This document shows positions 37,724-49,604 of a stretch of DNA of 64,000 nucleotides, piece after piece. Under the pieces are notes generated by a model, which saw nothing but the letters and a program-made list of their open reading frames with translations, made no database searches and was not told the DNA's origin. The position numbers and the translations under genes were made by a program. Position 1 is the first letter of the stretch; every line of letters starts with the position of its first letter. Origin of the DNA: Larix kaempferi (Eukaryota; Streptophyta; Pinopsida; Pinales; Pinaceae). Location: NCBI GenBank assembly GCA_027924585.1, contig BSBM01000712.1, forward strand, positions 1,002,001 to 1,066,000, in the 5' to 3' direction.

Positions 37724-39276
37724 GAAGGCACTCTAAACTCTTTTCATTCAAGGGCCTTCATTCAGCAATGCCAGGATCTTTCCATCAAATATCTTTCAAA
37801 CCCAGATGCAGGTGTAAATGTCGAGGGGGCACATGGACATGTCGAGGGGGAAAATGGACGTGCAATGACACATGGGATCCCAATTCATTGCATTGGAAAC
37901 AAGGGTGGCGTTAATGCAGAGAGGTTTGAAGAAACAGTTAATGCAACAGTTAATATGCCGAGGTGGGCGAGCTCGGATTTCTTTACTCCCCTTGATGTGA
38001 ACTTCCCTTCGTCGCTGGGAAGAGGAAACATAGAGTACCACCAGCATTAAACCAAGAAGATGGACTACGGGGATCCCTCATGTAACAACCCCAAGCTCCA
38101 TCTCGAAGCACACAGAAATGGAGGAAGGGTCCATCGTCCTCATTTGCAACTACTCCTGGGTGTCTACTGAAGGATTCATATCCCAGTGAATTTCCTTTAG
38201 CTGTGCCTTAACGATGTCGAGACCACGTGGTATTTCAAGAAGAAGCGGGGCTATCCGTGGAGCCGGTCATGGAGCTGATAACACTAAGGATAAGGAGTCT
38301 ATGAATGGTTATGCGGACAATGTTTTAGGCCCGATCCGTCACCTGATTGATGACTTGGAAGTGAGCAGAGTTGCTGAAATATTAGCCTCTAGAAGCCATG
38401 GAAACCAGATAAATTACTATTGGTTGGTTAAAAACATGATGGGAAATCTGGTGGAATAAATGATAGCCAATTGGAACACAGCCAAAACCTCAATTCTGGA
38501 CATCAGATCCAACCTGGTTCAATTAGACGAGAAGCTTGTTATCCTGGACTCCATATTTTCCGAAGGAAAATACTCCATGGAGCATTGCACTGTCATGCAA
38601 GAAGACACTGAATGAGATGGTGTCGCAAGGAATGTGGAGGTCTCAGTAGTTGGTGGTATTGTAAGGAAATTTGATGTCTCTACTGCCGTTGGTGTTTCAA
38701 GGAATATTGAGGTCTCTGCTGCAGCTGAGGGTGAACTGTCTGTCGCCATGGCCACACTGGACGCTCCTTGAAATTTGACCGCATTCCCCATATCGTCCAC
38801 CATTGGGCCCCTAGAGTACAGGCGAGTATGTGAACATGAATATGGTAGCGTCTCCCCTCTTCGCAAAGCTGAGCCCCTGTCTCCCAAGCTCCCACCCTCA
38901 AGTCTGGGGCGCCGGTTTCTTATGCAGCTTCCCAATTTTGGAAGAAAATCCAAACTCTCCTCATGCAGAGGAAAGCTCCTAGGATGGCCATGGTGGTACT
39001 GGGCTCACTATGTGATTTTCATTTTTTTGTTTTAATCTGCTACATAGTTTGTTATTTTTCCAGTTAATCACTATCACTATGTATGAACAATGTTGGGACT
39101 CTCACTCCGCCTAGTCTCCTTGTACATGCTCTTTTTGTAAAGATAATAGTCTCTTTAGCATTTTTTAGCGCCTTGGGTGGTGGTTTCACTACCTCGGACT
39201 GCCTAAGCTTGTAAAAAGAAATGTACTTTTTGGTTCTCTTTTTTAATACATAGTTGTAGCATTACAAAAAAAAACC
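37724..39276 (+). pseudogene. LINE 3' region with extra open segments (start of X2)
   Basis: After the RNase H stop the same strand stays unusually open: 37737-38050, then from ATG 38214 (MSRPRGISRRSG) to TAA 38459, continuing in frame past the stop to about 38600. Base composition is GC-richer than flanking DNA up to about 39010. The sequence then becomes an AT-rich 3' UTR ending in an A-run at 39268-39276. The protein is not recognised. A 1.5 kb tail with ORF-like content after RNase H is longer than usual for plant L1 elements, so it may be a transduced or captured piece. Confidence 0.5.
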
Positions 39277-39667
39277 CTTCATGAGTTTTGATAATAATGC
39301 TTGGGATTAAGTTTCGCATTACAACATCAAGAAGCTTTTACTAGGAACAATTTTTTGAACTAGAAAGTACCAACAATTTTATTTCAATTAATGTATTTTT
39401 ATTTGGCTAGTTGTTAATCTAGTTATACTTTTTTTAAACTAGAACAAGTAATTTGTATTATAAACAACTGAATAAAATCAACATAAAAAATTTACATCAT
39501 AGCGGTTCAAAAAATACGAATAGAATTTTTGAAAGTGCTATCAAATCCATATATAGTATCCAAAGTTTTAAACAAATCCCATATGACTAGCTACTACAAT
39601 ACCACTGTATATTTTAGCATATTGTCCTATCAGTAGTTGGAAAAAGATAAACATAAAAAAACTGAAA

Positions 39668-40714
39668 TTAGGTGGAGCTATGTCCACTATCCATAACCTG
39701 GTCATATGCATTTTCATGAACATGATCATCTGAGATGGAAATATTCAATGTTGCATGTGTGGAATGATGGACCTTGGTGCCTTCATTATCCTTGCTTTCG
39801 AAATTGTAAAAAATTATGGATTGCTTCCCCGCTAAAAGATCCTGATGTCTTTCCAGGGTGGTCAAAATTGTATCCGCTTGAGCATCACAAACATAGACAT
39901 TCACTTCCACAATAACAAGATGAGAATCTAAACAAGATGTATGAGTTGAAAGTTGGTGAGCAACCAGCTCAGCATCTTCCAAACATGTATACAAGGTAGG
40001 TGTATGGGCTATTATTTGATGAGTAACTTCAATCAAACCTTCTATCTGCGAGTTCATATAACACAAATGACCATGAATATTTTGTATGTTTGTGTGAGCA
40101 TCTCTTATCCCATTATAGAGCTCTTGCAATTTTTTCTCAAGATCCATTGCAAGTTACATAATTACCCAACAAAACAAATCCCCAAAATTTTTGGATTCCC
40201 AATCTTTCCAAATTAAAGAGAGGGTCGGTCCAGAACTCAACCTACAAATTATTTCTTGCATAATATCCTCCTCGCTCCCAACATAGTCTGCAACAAGAGG
40301 TGTCTCCCCCAATGCACAGGGGAAGGCGTCGATCTTCTTCGAAGTTACTAAATCCTAGGATTTCCAAATTAAATACAAGGTTGATCTTGAACCCAAACCA
40401 ATAGATTAATATGTGAAAAATGTCTTCCTCACACACAACACTATTTGCAACAAGAAGCGACTCCCCTATGGCGCAAGGGAAGGTGTCTATATCCTTTTCA
40501 TTCTGCAACACCATCTCCAAACAGGTACACATGCCAGACCTCTCCCCCTGAAAATATGTTCTTGAAAATGAGAAATGATGGTGCATAGAGAGGAGGTATC
40601 ATTTTACATTATATCACAGATTGTCCTCATGGCAAGGTTTCCTAGAGGAACCTCCATGCATTGGCCATCATTTAATACAAAATGGATTAGCCGAGCGTAA
40701 TTGAGAAGCTGCAT
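39668..40714 (-). pseudogene. Gene a, X2 copy
   Basis: Same structure as the X1 copy: ATG 40714, the duplicated unit with the FPC..GE motif (units near 40220-40360 and 40365-40505), and a coiled-coil-like C-terminal segment from Met 40147 to a stop at 39668. A TAA (in place of the Lys codon in IMKLAMD of X1) cuts the frame just before that Met, so X1 is slightly more intact here. The product is unrecognised. Confidence 0.45.
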
Positions 40715-40779
40715 TACACAAGAAGCTTAGAACCCTCCACATGCACAAGCTTGTCGTTGAATTTGCCAAACGGGAGATG

Positions 40780-41662
40780 GGTCAAGGGTGAATCCATGAA
40801 GATGGGTGTCTATTTTGGGGGGTCTTATGAGAAAATAAATCTGATTTTTTCATGTTTTTCAACTTTGGGTGAACAAAAGTGATATTTTTGTTTAGAATTT
40901 CACTTTTCAGTAAAAAAAAACTTTTAGAGAATTATGCTATCTTTCTATTCAATATTTTTTCAAATTTTTTTATTGATATTTGATATGTAAATTTGGAAAA
41001 TGTTTGACAATATGTTATAAAATGAAAGGACTAAAAAATATTCATGTTTTTTTACGGGTCTAAAATCATTGTTAAACTTGTGTTTTGTAAAAACAAAATA
41101 TGCTACGACAATGTACACAAAATGTACTAAGGAATGACTATAATTTTGTAACCAATGGATCTATTTATTAATTATTATATTGTTTTGAATTCGATCAATG
41201 GGGAAAGCTTGTCGATTTTCAATATGTTTTTTTTTACGCGACATTTATTCCAATTTACACTAAAAATAAAACATCTAAGAATACCCTTTTGAAGTAGACA
41301 CTCCAATTAACGACCCCACATTGTTTTCCATTTTTTTATGGTGTATTTTTAAAGTTATGGATTGTTCATTTCACCGCATTTTGAAAGCAATGAAACCAAA
41401 TTGGACACATGTTAACAAAAAAAAATTACAATTATCAAATCTCACCTAAACACAACAAAATCTATACCAATGGAGAGTAGATTCAATGAATAAACTAATG
41501 GTATCAAGTCCGACAGTCGATTTGCACGGTAACAGATGGTTTTTCCCTTCCAAAAATAGAGAAGCCTGAAAATAGTGAAGTTTTCAGGTATCAGATAATA
41601 TTCGGCCGAATAATTGTTTTCCGTTGGCAAACCGTTAAATTTAATAAGGGTTGTTCGGCTGA
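40780..41662. promoter_or_regulatory. Palindrome-bearing module 1 (X2 copy)
   Basis: Near-identical to 25157-26034. The first palindrome ATTCGGCCGAAT is intact (41600-41611). The second is changed to TTCGGCTGAA (41653-41662), a C-to-T change at CpG that fits methylation decay. It sits between divergent genes a and b. Confidence 0.6.
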
Positions 41663-41694
41663 AAAACAAAACGCAAAAAATTTATGTCGGCCAG

Positions 41695-41725
<31 letters not shown>

Positions 41726-41804
41726 TTTGAGAGTGTAAAAATAAATTTAAACGAGTCATTATTTTGCATATCTTTTTTTCGTAGAGGTCTTTATAAAATA
41801 TTTT

Positions 41805-42130
41805 TGAAGGGGTTTTTTCAAAAGAGATTTCTTTCCAAGGGGTTTTTTCAAAGGATATTTCTTTCCAAGGAGTTCTTATTTCTTTCCAAGGGGTTTTTTC
41901 AAAGGAGATTTCTTTCCAATGAGTTTTTATTTCTTCCCAAGGGGTTTTTTTAAAGGAGATTTTTTTCCAAGGAGTTCTTATTTCTTTCCAAGGGGTTTTT
42001 TCAAAAGAAATTTCTTTCTAAGGAGTTCTTATTTCTTTCCAAGGTTTTTTTCTTCAAAGTAGATTTCTTTCTAAAGAGTTTTTCTTCAAAGGATATTTCT
42101 TTCCAAGGATTTTTTCTTCAAAGGACTCTT
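41805..42130. repeat. Minisatellite of about 51 bp (X2 copy)
   Basis: Same array as 26185-26520, with similar unit order and scattered substitutions. It ends about 160 bp before the ATG of gene b. Confidence 0.9.
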
Positions 42131-42289
42131 ACAAGATTTTTATAAGGTGAAGTAAATTTCTCTTCACGTTTTTATAAATGGTTGAAAGTCTCAAAAAAAA
42201 GAATTAGTAACTGTTTTTAAATCTTAATTTTTTATTTTTTTACTATAAAGTGATGATTCTTTAATTTAACCTCTACAGATTAAACAATC

Positions 42290-43039
42290 ATGGGAAATAA
42301 TAAAAACCGCCAAAGCGAAAGTGATCATAAACGTGATGATGATGCTCATAGGGAAAGAGAAAGACTCGGATATCATGCCAAATAGCATGGGTTCCACAAA
42401 AGGAAGAGACAATTATTGAAGATGTAAATATAGATTTACATGATAATGTTGATGAAATGGATATTGAAAATCGAGTACAAGAACAAATTGAAGCTGAATA
42501 AACCATTGTTGAAGATGTAAATAGGGATTTGCATGCTAATGTTTATGAAGTCAATATTGAAGATCAAGTTCAAGAACAAGAAATTGGACATGGTATGTAT
42601 ATATTGTGCATTTTCCAAATTCATTTTTTATAATGAATTGTATTTTTGGATATATGTTAAATCAAATTTAACCGAATGTATAGGTGCTTTCACCATTGAT
42701 GATGAAATGTTAGAAGACATTGATTGTGACAAATATGGGGAAAAAATAGACACACATGTTGCACGATATCGTGCTATTCAAATTTATGATGATATTCTCA
42801 AACAATATTCAATAGCAGGACAAGAGCAAATTTTGAGATGTTTATTAGTGTCCAAGAAGTTAAGAGGTGCTACATCATTATTGGGTATTCACAAGGCGAC
42901 AAAAGAGTCGAAATTGAAACATAATGTGATAGAAAATATAAGTGATGTAATACATTTTTTTTGAAAATCCAGGACGAAAGATACCAAAGCTACACGTAGA
43001 GCAATTGAGATCATATTTACGAAACATGTGTATATGTAA
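42290..43039 (+). pseudogene. Gene b, X2 copy
   Basis: ATG 42290, intron 42593-42683 (91 bp, same splice sites as X1), stop TAA at 43037-43039. Lesions differ from X1: a TAG replaces a Lys codon in the basic head (HAK in X1), and a run of T near 42955 shifts the frame before the last 25 codons. The stop between the duplicated acidic units is TAA here but TAG in X1. No family was recognised. Confidence 0.55.
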
Positions 43040-43474
43040 CATACATGTACTTTAAAAATTAAAGTATGTGTACTAAATACATGGATTAATTTGAACATTA
43101 CATATACTCTAGAGCTTTAAACCAATATCCTAAAACCATTTCAAGATTGAACATTAAACTAGATATAAGATTGACTATTATTATGACAGAAAATTGTAAC
43201 TTGTACATAAAAATTTAATAATACATACATTCATGAACATCATGCAAAATAATATTCTAAGCATTTACCACACAAATTATGCTATGTAATTAGCCCCCCC
43301 AAAAGTTAGATCATTCAAAACAAATATAGAATATGTAAGTTCAATGTACATATCTAATCCAAAAATAAAGTTCTTGAATGTCCAAAAAAACTACAATATA
43401 TGTATCAACATGCAGATATATGAAATATGGTAGTATGAGAAAACAAAAAGGACCAATAAAAATCATTCTCTAAA

Positions 43475-45540
43475 TCAAAGTCCACCAATATCCTTCAATG
43501 TGGTCTTCCCTTTGTCTCGCCAAGTCCCAACCTACAACATGTATAAAAGAAAATTATGAATCTCATAACTTATTTAAACAATTTTAAACTAAATTCAAAA
43601 GCTAAAATATTAAACTTATAAAAATAAAATTGAAAAGAATAGTTCAATTATAAACAAAATTACCTTAGTGCCAATGTCCACGTCCATCAAAGAACCAATA
43701 TACTCACCACCAATGTCCATAATTTCTCATGTTTCCTAAAATTTAAATTTTGTTGATAAATAAAACATTGTGCAAGTAAAATAAACTAAAATTAAGCAAT
43801 TCACTTAAAACCAAAACAAAAAATTGAAAACATGAGCTCACAAGAGATGGAAAATCATCAAAAAAGTTGGAACCTAAATGAACCTGCATGGATAAAACCC
43901 TTTTCAATTTCAAAAGGAGTTCACATTAACAATAATATACATAGATTACTTAAAATTCTAAAAAACATACAATATCTTTCAAACATAAATATACCTCTCT
44001 AAGATGCTCTTCTACATTTTCACTAGTGGAGAGTCGAAAATCATGTTCATTCAACATTCTAGAAAACTGCAATCAATAAACATTTACGTAATGTATTTAT
44101 TACTATATATCAAAAAATACATAATTTCATAGATATGATATAACAAAAAGTTCAATTCAAAATGAATAAAACAATTAAATATATTGTATGTACATAAACA
44201 AAAGACCTCTCCTATAGTCTGTGTGGCATGGGATAAGACATCCGAAGTTGTATCACGACAAAACTTAGCATAAGTCCTAAGATATTCAATGCTCATTAAA
44301 TCTACCTCATTATTTGTTTTGTAAACAAACTTTTGACGAATAGTTGCTCGAACCCTCTCTCGAACTAGTCCCACATAAACTCCTACAAATGTCGACGTTA
44401 AACCTTCAGCAACAGAATCCCTTGCAGCTGTCCCAAGTTGGGATGTGGGATCCATCTCCGTTTTTAAATCCACAAGCCTGGTTGGGAGAGATATCTAGGG
44501 TGGAGGTAGAAGAGTTGTGGGATCTCTAAGAGCGCCTTTTCGATCATATATTCGCCCCTTTCCGACTCCATAAAAGCTACAATGAATATCGGTATAGTCT
44601 AGCTTCATATTAAAAAAAAACTCTACATAAAAAAATATGGCGAGATAATTAGGAACCTCATAATTCCATGGAAACCTACCATAGGCTGCAAGGAACCAAT
44701 CATATAATAGATGTGCAAGTTTAGGGTGCTTGAAATATTGTGCACTTTCAACATTTTTCTCTTTAGGCATTCTTTGAAGTTAAGCATTGAATTGGCATGT
44801 TCTTTGGTCACTCTCTCCTTCACAACAACCCACTTTTCCAGACCCATCACGTGTGCCCTTCTCCTCCGTATCAATTCAAAAAAACCGTATGTAGTTGGTC
44901 TGAGACCCTCATATACCTCAATGAATTTTTGCAATGACCACAAAACAGTCTCTGGACTTTGTTTGCTCTCTGGACGGAGATCCAAACTAGAAAAATCATG
45001 TTGCAACTTGTCATAGTGAGATCTACATCTTTCAAGGGTCATTTGTTGAATACCACTTTCCCGTGGAAGCTCCTCAGATATATCCAATGGATAAGTTGTT
45101 ATGGGTGTATAACCCACATCTAGTTCAACATATGCCCTCCTTGCTCAAGCTTCATCCCTCCGTGTAGAATTACGAGCATCTTCTGAACCTTACTCTGCTT
45201 CAAATACAAACACAATTGTGTGTAAACATACAAACTTTTTGAACACTCACAAATTTACAATTGATACATTTATTAAAACATAAATGTTCATACCAACAGA
45301 AGTTCTATATCAATGTTCTCCCATAGAAGATACGAGGGAATCATCTGTGCCCCTTTGGCCTAATTAGTGATCAGATGAATGTGAACTATACAACAAGATT
45401 GAATCCTGAGGTGAAGCCGACAACCTTTGATTATCAGTCAAGAAACCAATTCCTGATGACCGTGATGACCTCCCCTTAGCATATGTCGTTGTACCAGTAG
45501 ACCTTATATGCTTTTGCCTCGAAGATCCCTCTCTTTCCAT
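43475..45540 (-). pseudogene. Gene c, X2 copy: six-exon unrecognised gene, full extent
   Basis: Predicted exons on the minus strand: 1 (45540-45294, 247 nt, from ATG), 2 (45182-44207), 3 (44066-43995), 4 (43883-43842), 5 (43735-43664), 6 (43531-43475, ends GGL then TGA). Exon 1 ends in phase 1 and the TTCAG|AA acceptor of exon 2 restores the frame; later junctions are phase 0. The coding length is about 490 codons. The head is Ser/Arg/Thr-rich (MEREGSSRQKHIRSTGTTTY). Exon 2 has a mixed-charge region (ERCRSHYDKLQHDFSSLDL) and the hydrophobic Gly patch. Stops in exon 1 (two), early exon 2 and exon 5, and a frame shift near 44630, make it a pseudogene. No domain is known to me. The intron-rich structure suggests a DNA-transposon gene or a captured host gene. 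Confidence 0.6.
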
Positions 45541-47532
45541 TTGATAAGATGTCTACATTTACACAACTATCAACTCATAACATATTCAAATTTTACATGT
45601 TTTGATATTTAAACATTCCAAACATTTAACCTAATCTCCCAGAGAAAGATGTTATGTTCTATAAGACAAGATAAAGATTGTGAGTAAGTGTTGTTATGAT
45701 TTACTTATGAAACAACTTTACTTATGAATGTGTGTTCAATGATGATTATTAATAGAGTATTCAATGATTATTAATAGAGTATTACAACAAAAATATATTT
45801 ACTTTCAATCATTCTTTAATTTGTATTAATCTTTATTTATAAAACTATGAAGTAAATAAAGATCAAGACAGAAATGGTGCATCTATCATAACTACTAATG
45901 AAGTTTTGAGAAGGTGTTCCGTGCACTATAAGCATGAAAACCGTTATTCTTTACTCCCTTTCCATAAGTCCATAAGTCCAACATGTCATTTATCGATGAC
46001 CTACTCCAAGGTAGAAGATACTGCATGACATTCTAGCTTAAGTCCAAGAAGGAAAATTACACACACATAGACAAAAAGTTTCATAATTATAGACCCCTAT
46101 GTAGTGGTAACAAAGGATTCCAAGTGTTTTTCATCTGCAACAATGAGTCTTCCTTATTTGGAAGTGGGAACACAAGTTCATTTTCAATAGATTTAGGAAT
46201 ATGTTGCAACACTTAAAGCAGAGATGGTATTCTAACATATAGGTTTGAGTCAACTTTTTTGTTTTTATATAGAAGCAAAATGATAATGAATTTAATATGC
46301 ATGCTTTGTTGAATACTACAACAGATGAGTTACATTTAAGTCTATGTAAAGGTGGGAAAAAATATTCGGAAGGGAAATCCATGGGAAATAAATTTGAAGG
46401 AATCCATGTTGTAATAAAAGAACTAAATGAACATAAAGAAGAATTGAAGGATAAATTGTATAAGCCTCTGACAATAGAATAGTTGGGATTGAAGGAGTCA
46501 ATGGCTTAAGCATATGAAGTATTTTAAAAGTGAGATTTGGTGTGGATGGAATATCCAATTTGGTAGATACAAAATTTGTGTTCTGGACAAATTTACAAGA
46601 TGTTCTAGAAATGCTTGCAGGTGGGTAAGTAGTTTGGAACACTTTATAAGTTTTTAAAATTAAGAAATGGCATGAAAAATGGAAATGTCGGTAGGCTATT
46701 CGGATCTTAAAAATAATATTTACTGGTTATGAACTTTTATCCTTTCAGTTATAGTTATGTAGTATATAGGATTGAAAACCTTGGTTTGCATTAGTAGAAT
46801 GGATAATACAACACAACTCCAACACTGAACTCGTGAGAAAGTGAACGACTCTCAATTCACAACAAAAACAATGGCAACCATCTCTAACCCCTTATTATAG
46901 CATTACAATTGTCATATATATAGATGACTAGAACAGTTACTATGGAAGGAATATTTTGGAATATGCTAGGGAGTCTGTTAGATGTAACCCACTCATAAAA
47001 AAGATTACAAAGGTGTATGCATCTTTAGAAACATGTGCAGAAATAAGGAGATAAAAAAGGAAAATAAATAAAAACAAAAAAAAGGAAAGAAAAGAGGAAA
47101 GGATGCTAGGGTGGACTAGAAAATATAAAAGTAAATGAGTTATTAGGAGGGAAGATAGTATGAATCGGTGGTGTCTTAACTAAATGCACGAAGTTAAGAA
47201 TAAAAGTAAATAGTGACAGAAAGATGATTAGTTACAAAGTAACGTTCCTAGTTCTGGATTTTATTTCGGGAGCAGAAATGTTCTAGGTCTGGATCTTCTA
47301 CAGAAGCTAGAGCATTCTTGGTTCTATAATTCCTATCAGTACCATAGTTGTTCCTAGTTTTGAAGTTCCATTTGGTGGGAGTTTGGCTCCTAGTCAGATC
47401 CCAAACGAACCCAACCATGATAACATAGGTCTCTTTGTCCAACACTGTCAGTTCCATTTGTTTAACAGAAAGTCGAGCCTAAACTATTTTAACCTTCTTG
47501 CTTGTTATTCACTATTTATTGATATAACTCCA
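45541..47532. other. Non-coding stretch after gene c
   Basis: No supported gene. It contains a short tandem duplication near 45740-45785 (TTATTAATAGAGTATT) and short open frames at 46131-46642 without recognisable motifs. A minus-strand frame (47457-47248) is rich in Asn/Arg but not identifiable. The region just before 45540 would be the promoter of gene c; I see no clear element there. Confidence 0.5.
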
Positions 47533-48510
47533 TGTGATTCCATGAATATGAGTAAGTATTTTTGGCCAAATATGGCGATGGAAAACGGAAATTTTACCCA
47601 TGTATTAAATTGAATCCCTCAAAACTCATATTTGCCACATGAATTTCGACATGCGGTTAAAAAATGAAATGTAGAGAATTATGTTGGATTTCCAATGATA
47701 TTTTTTTCGAAATATACCAATGTCATTTATCGTGTCAAATTTTCATTTAATGAAATGTGTGTACTTAAAACTTTGAAGAGCAATTAACAAGTGGTTTTTG
47801 TGTGTTCACAATAATTTAATGTTCAAGTAATCATTTTAAAAAATGAAATATGTGAACATGATCTAGACAAGATGCACTAGTGCTTACATATTCTTCTTTT
47901 AATTTTTCTCGAAAAATTATATTTATTATTATTTTTTGAAACTGACCAATGAATATTTCAGTCGCATTTTGCACACATGTGTGTGTGTGCACCAAATCGT
48001 TTGATTGTTTACATAATTTGCAAAACTAAAAATACCCTTTTGAGGAGGACGCACTTATCTAGTGCTTGTGTATTTTTTCAAATTTTTTGGATGTGTATTT
48101 TGAATGTTGTTGATTTATCTTTGAGCTTAATTGAAGTTGTCGATAGGGTTTTTTATGGCAAGTTTTAGTAGAAAGTCAAAAACAAAAGACATACGGAGAT
48201 CAAAATTCGTAAATTTTATGTATATGGATAGAGGATTCATTGACGAATCCAATGGTATCAAGTCGTCCCCTTAATGTGCATTTAATGACATAGTTTAAGC
48301 CTCTGAAAGGAAGACAAAACTTTCTTTCTACAGTGAAAAGGGCTCTTGGCCTGTTTTTAGGCCCTCGATCGAGGTATTTGAAATACCTCGCTCGAGGAAT
48401 AAATGAAACCTCGATCGAGGTATTGTCAAGCCCTCGATCGAGGTATTTTAAAACCCTCGATCGAGGTTTTTAAACCTCGATCGAGGGCTTGAAAATACCT
48501 CGATCGAGGG
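47533..48510. promoter_or_regulatory. Palindrome-bearing module 2 (CCTCGATCGAGG type)
   Basis: Same box order and spacing as module 1: GTGATTCCATGAATATGAG (47533), AGAGAATTATGTTGG (47672), AATACCCTTTTGAGGAGGAC (48030), ATGTGTATTTTGAATG (about 48088), ATGGTATCAAGTC (about 48251). These are followed by seven CCTCGATCGAGG-type palindromes between 48363 and 48510 (one is CCTCGCTCGAGG). Between palindromes the spacers repeat TATTT or TTGAAAATA. The distances between boxes match module 1 to within about 10 bp. Confidence 0.6.
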
Positions 48511-49189
48511 TATGAAAAACAATTTTTTGGGGTTCTACTTGCCAAAAACCGTGAACCAACTTCGTGGATTCACACCTTTGTAACATCCATCTGAAGGATG
48601 ATTAGATTAAGTCATGGGAGAAACAAATCATAAATAATAATCATTATTTAGCTACATTACGTATGCCTTCTCATAGAACCACAATGCCAAAGATTTCAAG
48701 TTTGACTAAACAGATTGCTTTCAACATAACAACGCAACAACTGATTTCTAATCAGGTCATGCAATTCCAGGAATAAGCAGAGCAACAATATTTATAGTTT
48801 ACTGATATTAAGACTAATTCATTGAAAGAAATTGAGTTAGGAGAAACTGTTAGAAAAGGGAGTAAACAATAACGACTTCATTGACAATGATTTTTTGGAA
48901 CCAATTCGTTCATCCCAATTTATAGTTTCACAATACATAGATTTTCTATTATACACATTGTCTGGATATATTGAGGTTCGAATATTTTCAATCAAACCTA
49001 TGCTATATAAAAAAAGTAAATAAATATTCAGATTGTCTCATCTTATCTTATACATTCCAATATGCATTCTTCTTTCTTTTGCCAATGTAATTGATTATGC
49101 ATATATGACATGATTTAGTAGTTTAGGTCAAATTGTCCAACCTACCTGGAGAAATGGAGAGAAATACAAATTTCCAACGTCGTCGAGCT
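48511..49189. other. Non-coding stretch
   Basis: No gene or element recognised. AT-rich, ending where a GC-rich minisatellite begins. Confidence 0.6.
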
Positions 49190-49219
49190 CTACATCCGGC
49201 ATCGCGACCAACAGGCAGA

Positions 49220-49515
49220 AGAATGGGGTGGCCGCAAGGGTAGTTCACAACTACAGGGTGGCAGACAGGTCGCAACAGCAGGGTGGCCACAAGGCCAGGT
49301 AGCAGCAGCAGGGTGGCGGCCAGGTCGCAGCAGCAAAGTGGCAGCTAGGTAGCAGCAACAGCGTGGCGACAAGGTTACAATAGAAGCTGAAGGGTGGCGG
49401 TCAGGTTGCAGCAGCAGCAACAGGGTGGCATCCAAGTTGCAGCAGTAGCAGCAGGGTGGTCGCAAGGCCAGGCCAGGTGACAGCAGAAAGGTGGCCACAA
49501 GGTCGCAACAATAGG
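49220..49515. repeat. GC-rich minisatellite with units of about 33 bp
   Basis: Degenerate repeats of CAGCAGCAGGGTGGC..CAAGGC and AGGTCGCAGCAGCA across about 300 bp, strongly GC-rich in an AT-rich region. Frames on both strands are open because of the repeat (Cys/Pro/Leu-rich on minus; Gln/Gly/Ala-rich on plus). I do not treat them as genes. It directly precedes a cluster of TTCGGCCGAA palindromes. Confidence 0.8.
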
Positions 49516-49604
49516 GCCTGCAAATCTCGCAGGAGTAGGGCTCGCAAATGTTCGACGGAAGAATGTAAGAAAACGACTGCAGCCGACCTTATATGTAAAA
49601 CATT

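Larger units (their letters stand above)
33720..39276 (+). mobile_element. L1-type LINE, 5'-truncated and mutated
   Basis: In order: a C-terminal ORF1 piece with a zinc knuckle, AP-like endonuclease, reverse transcriptase, a cysteine-poor linker, RNase H, an unusually long 3' part with further open segments, and an A-run (39268-39276). A C-terminal RNase H is known in plant L1-clade LINEs. Many stops and frameshifts make it inactive. No ORF1 N-terminal domain is seen before about 33720. A target-site duplication was not found; the later segmental duplication of the 3' half complicates the right boundary. Confidence 0.85.
37743..45067. repeat. Segmental duplication block X2 (source copy)
   Basis: Counterpart of X1 (22124-29473). 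X2 is the likely source because both of its edges continue naturally: LINE RNase H on the left, exon 2 and exon 1 of gene c on the right. Differences between copies are scattered single-base changes and small indels, for example about 27 bp absent after 43990 in the intron before exon 3 of gene c. Confidence 0.9.

Noticed and set aside
48363-48510. CRISPR-like regular repeat array
   Set aside because: Units are 12-bp self-complementary palindromes with spacers of 9-18 bp and related sequence; the context is plant nuclear DNA with no cas genes.
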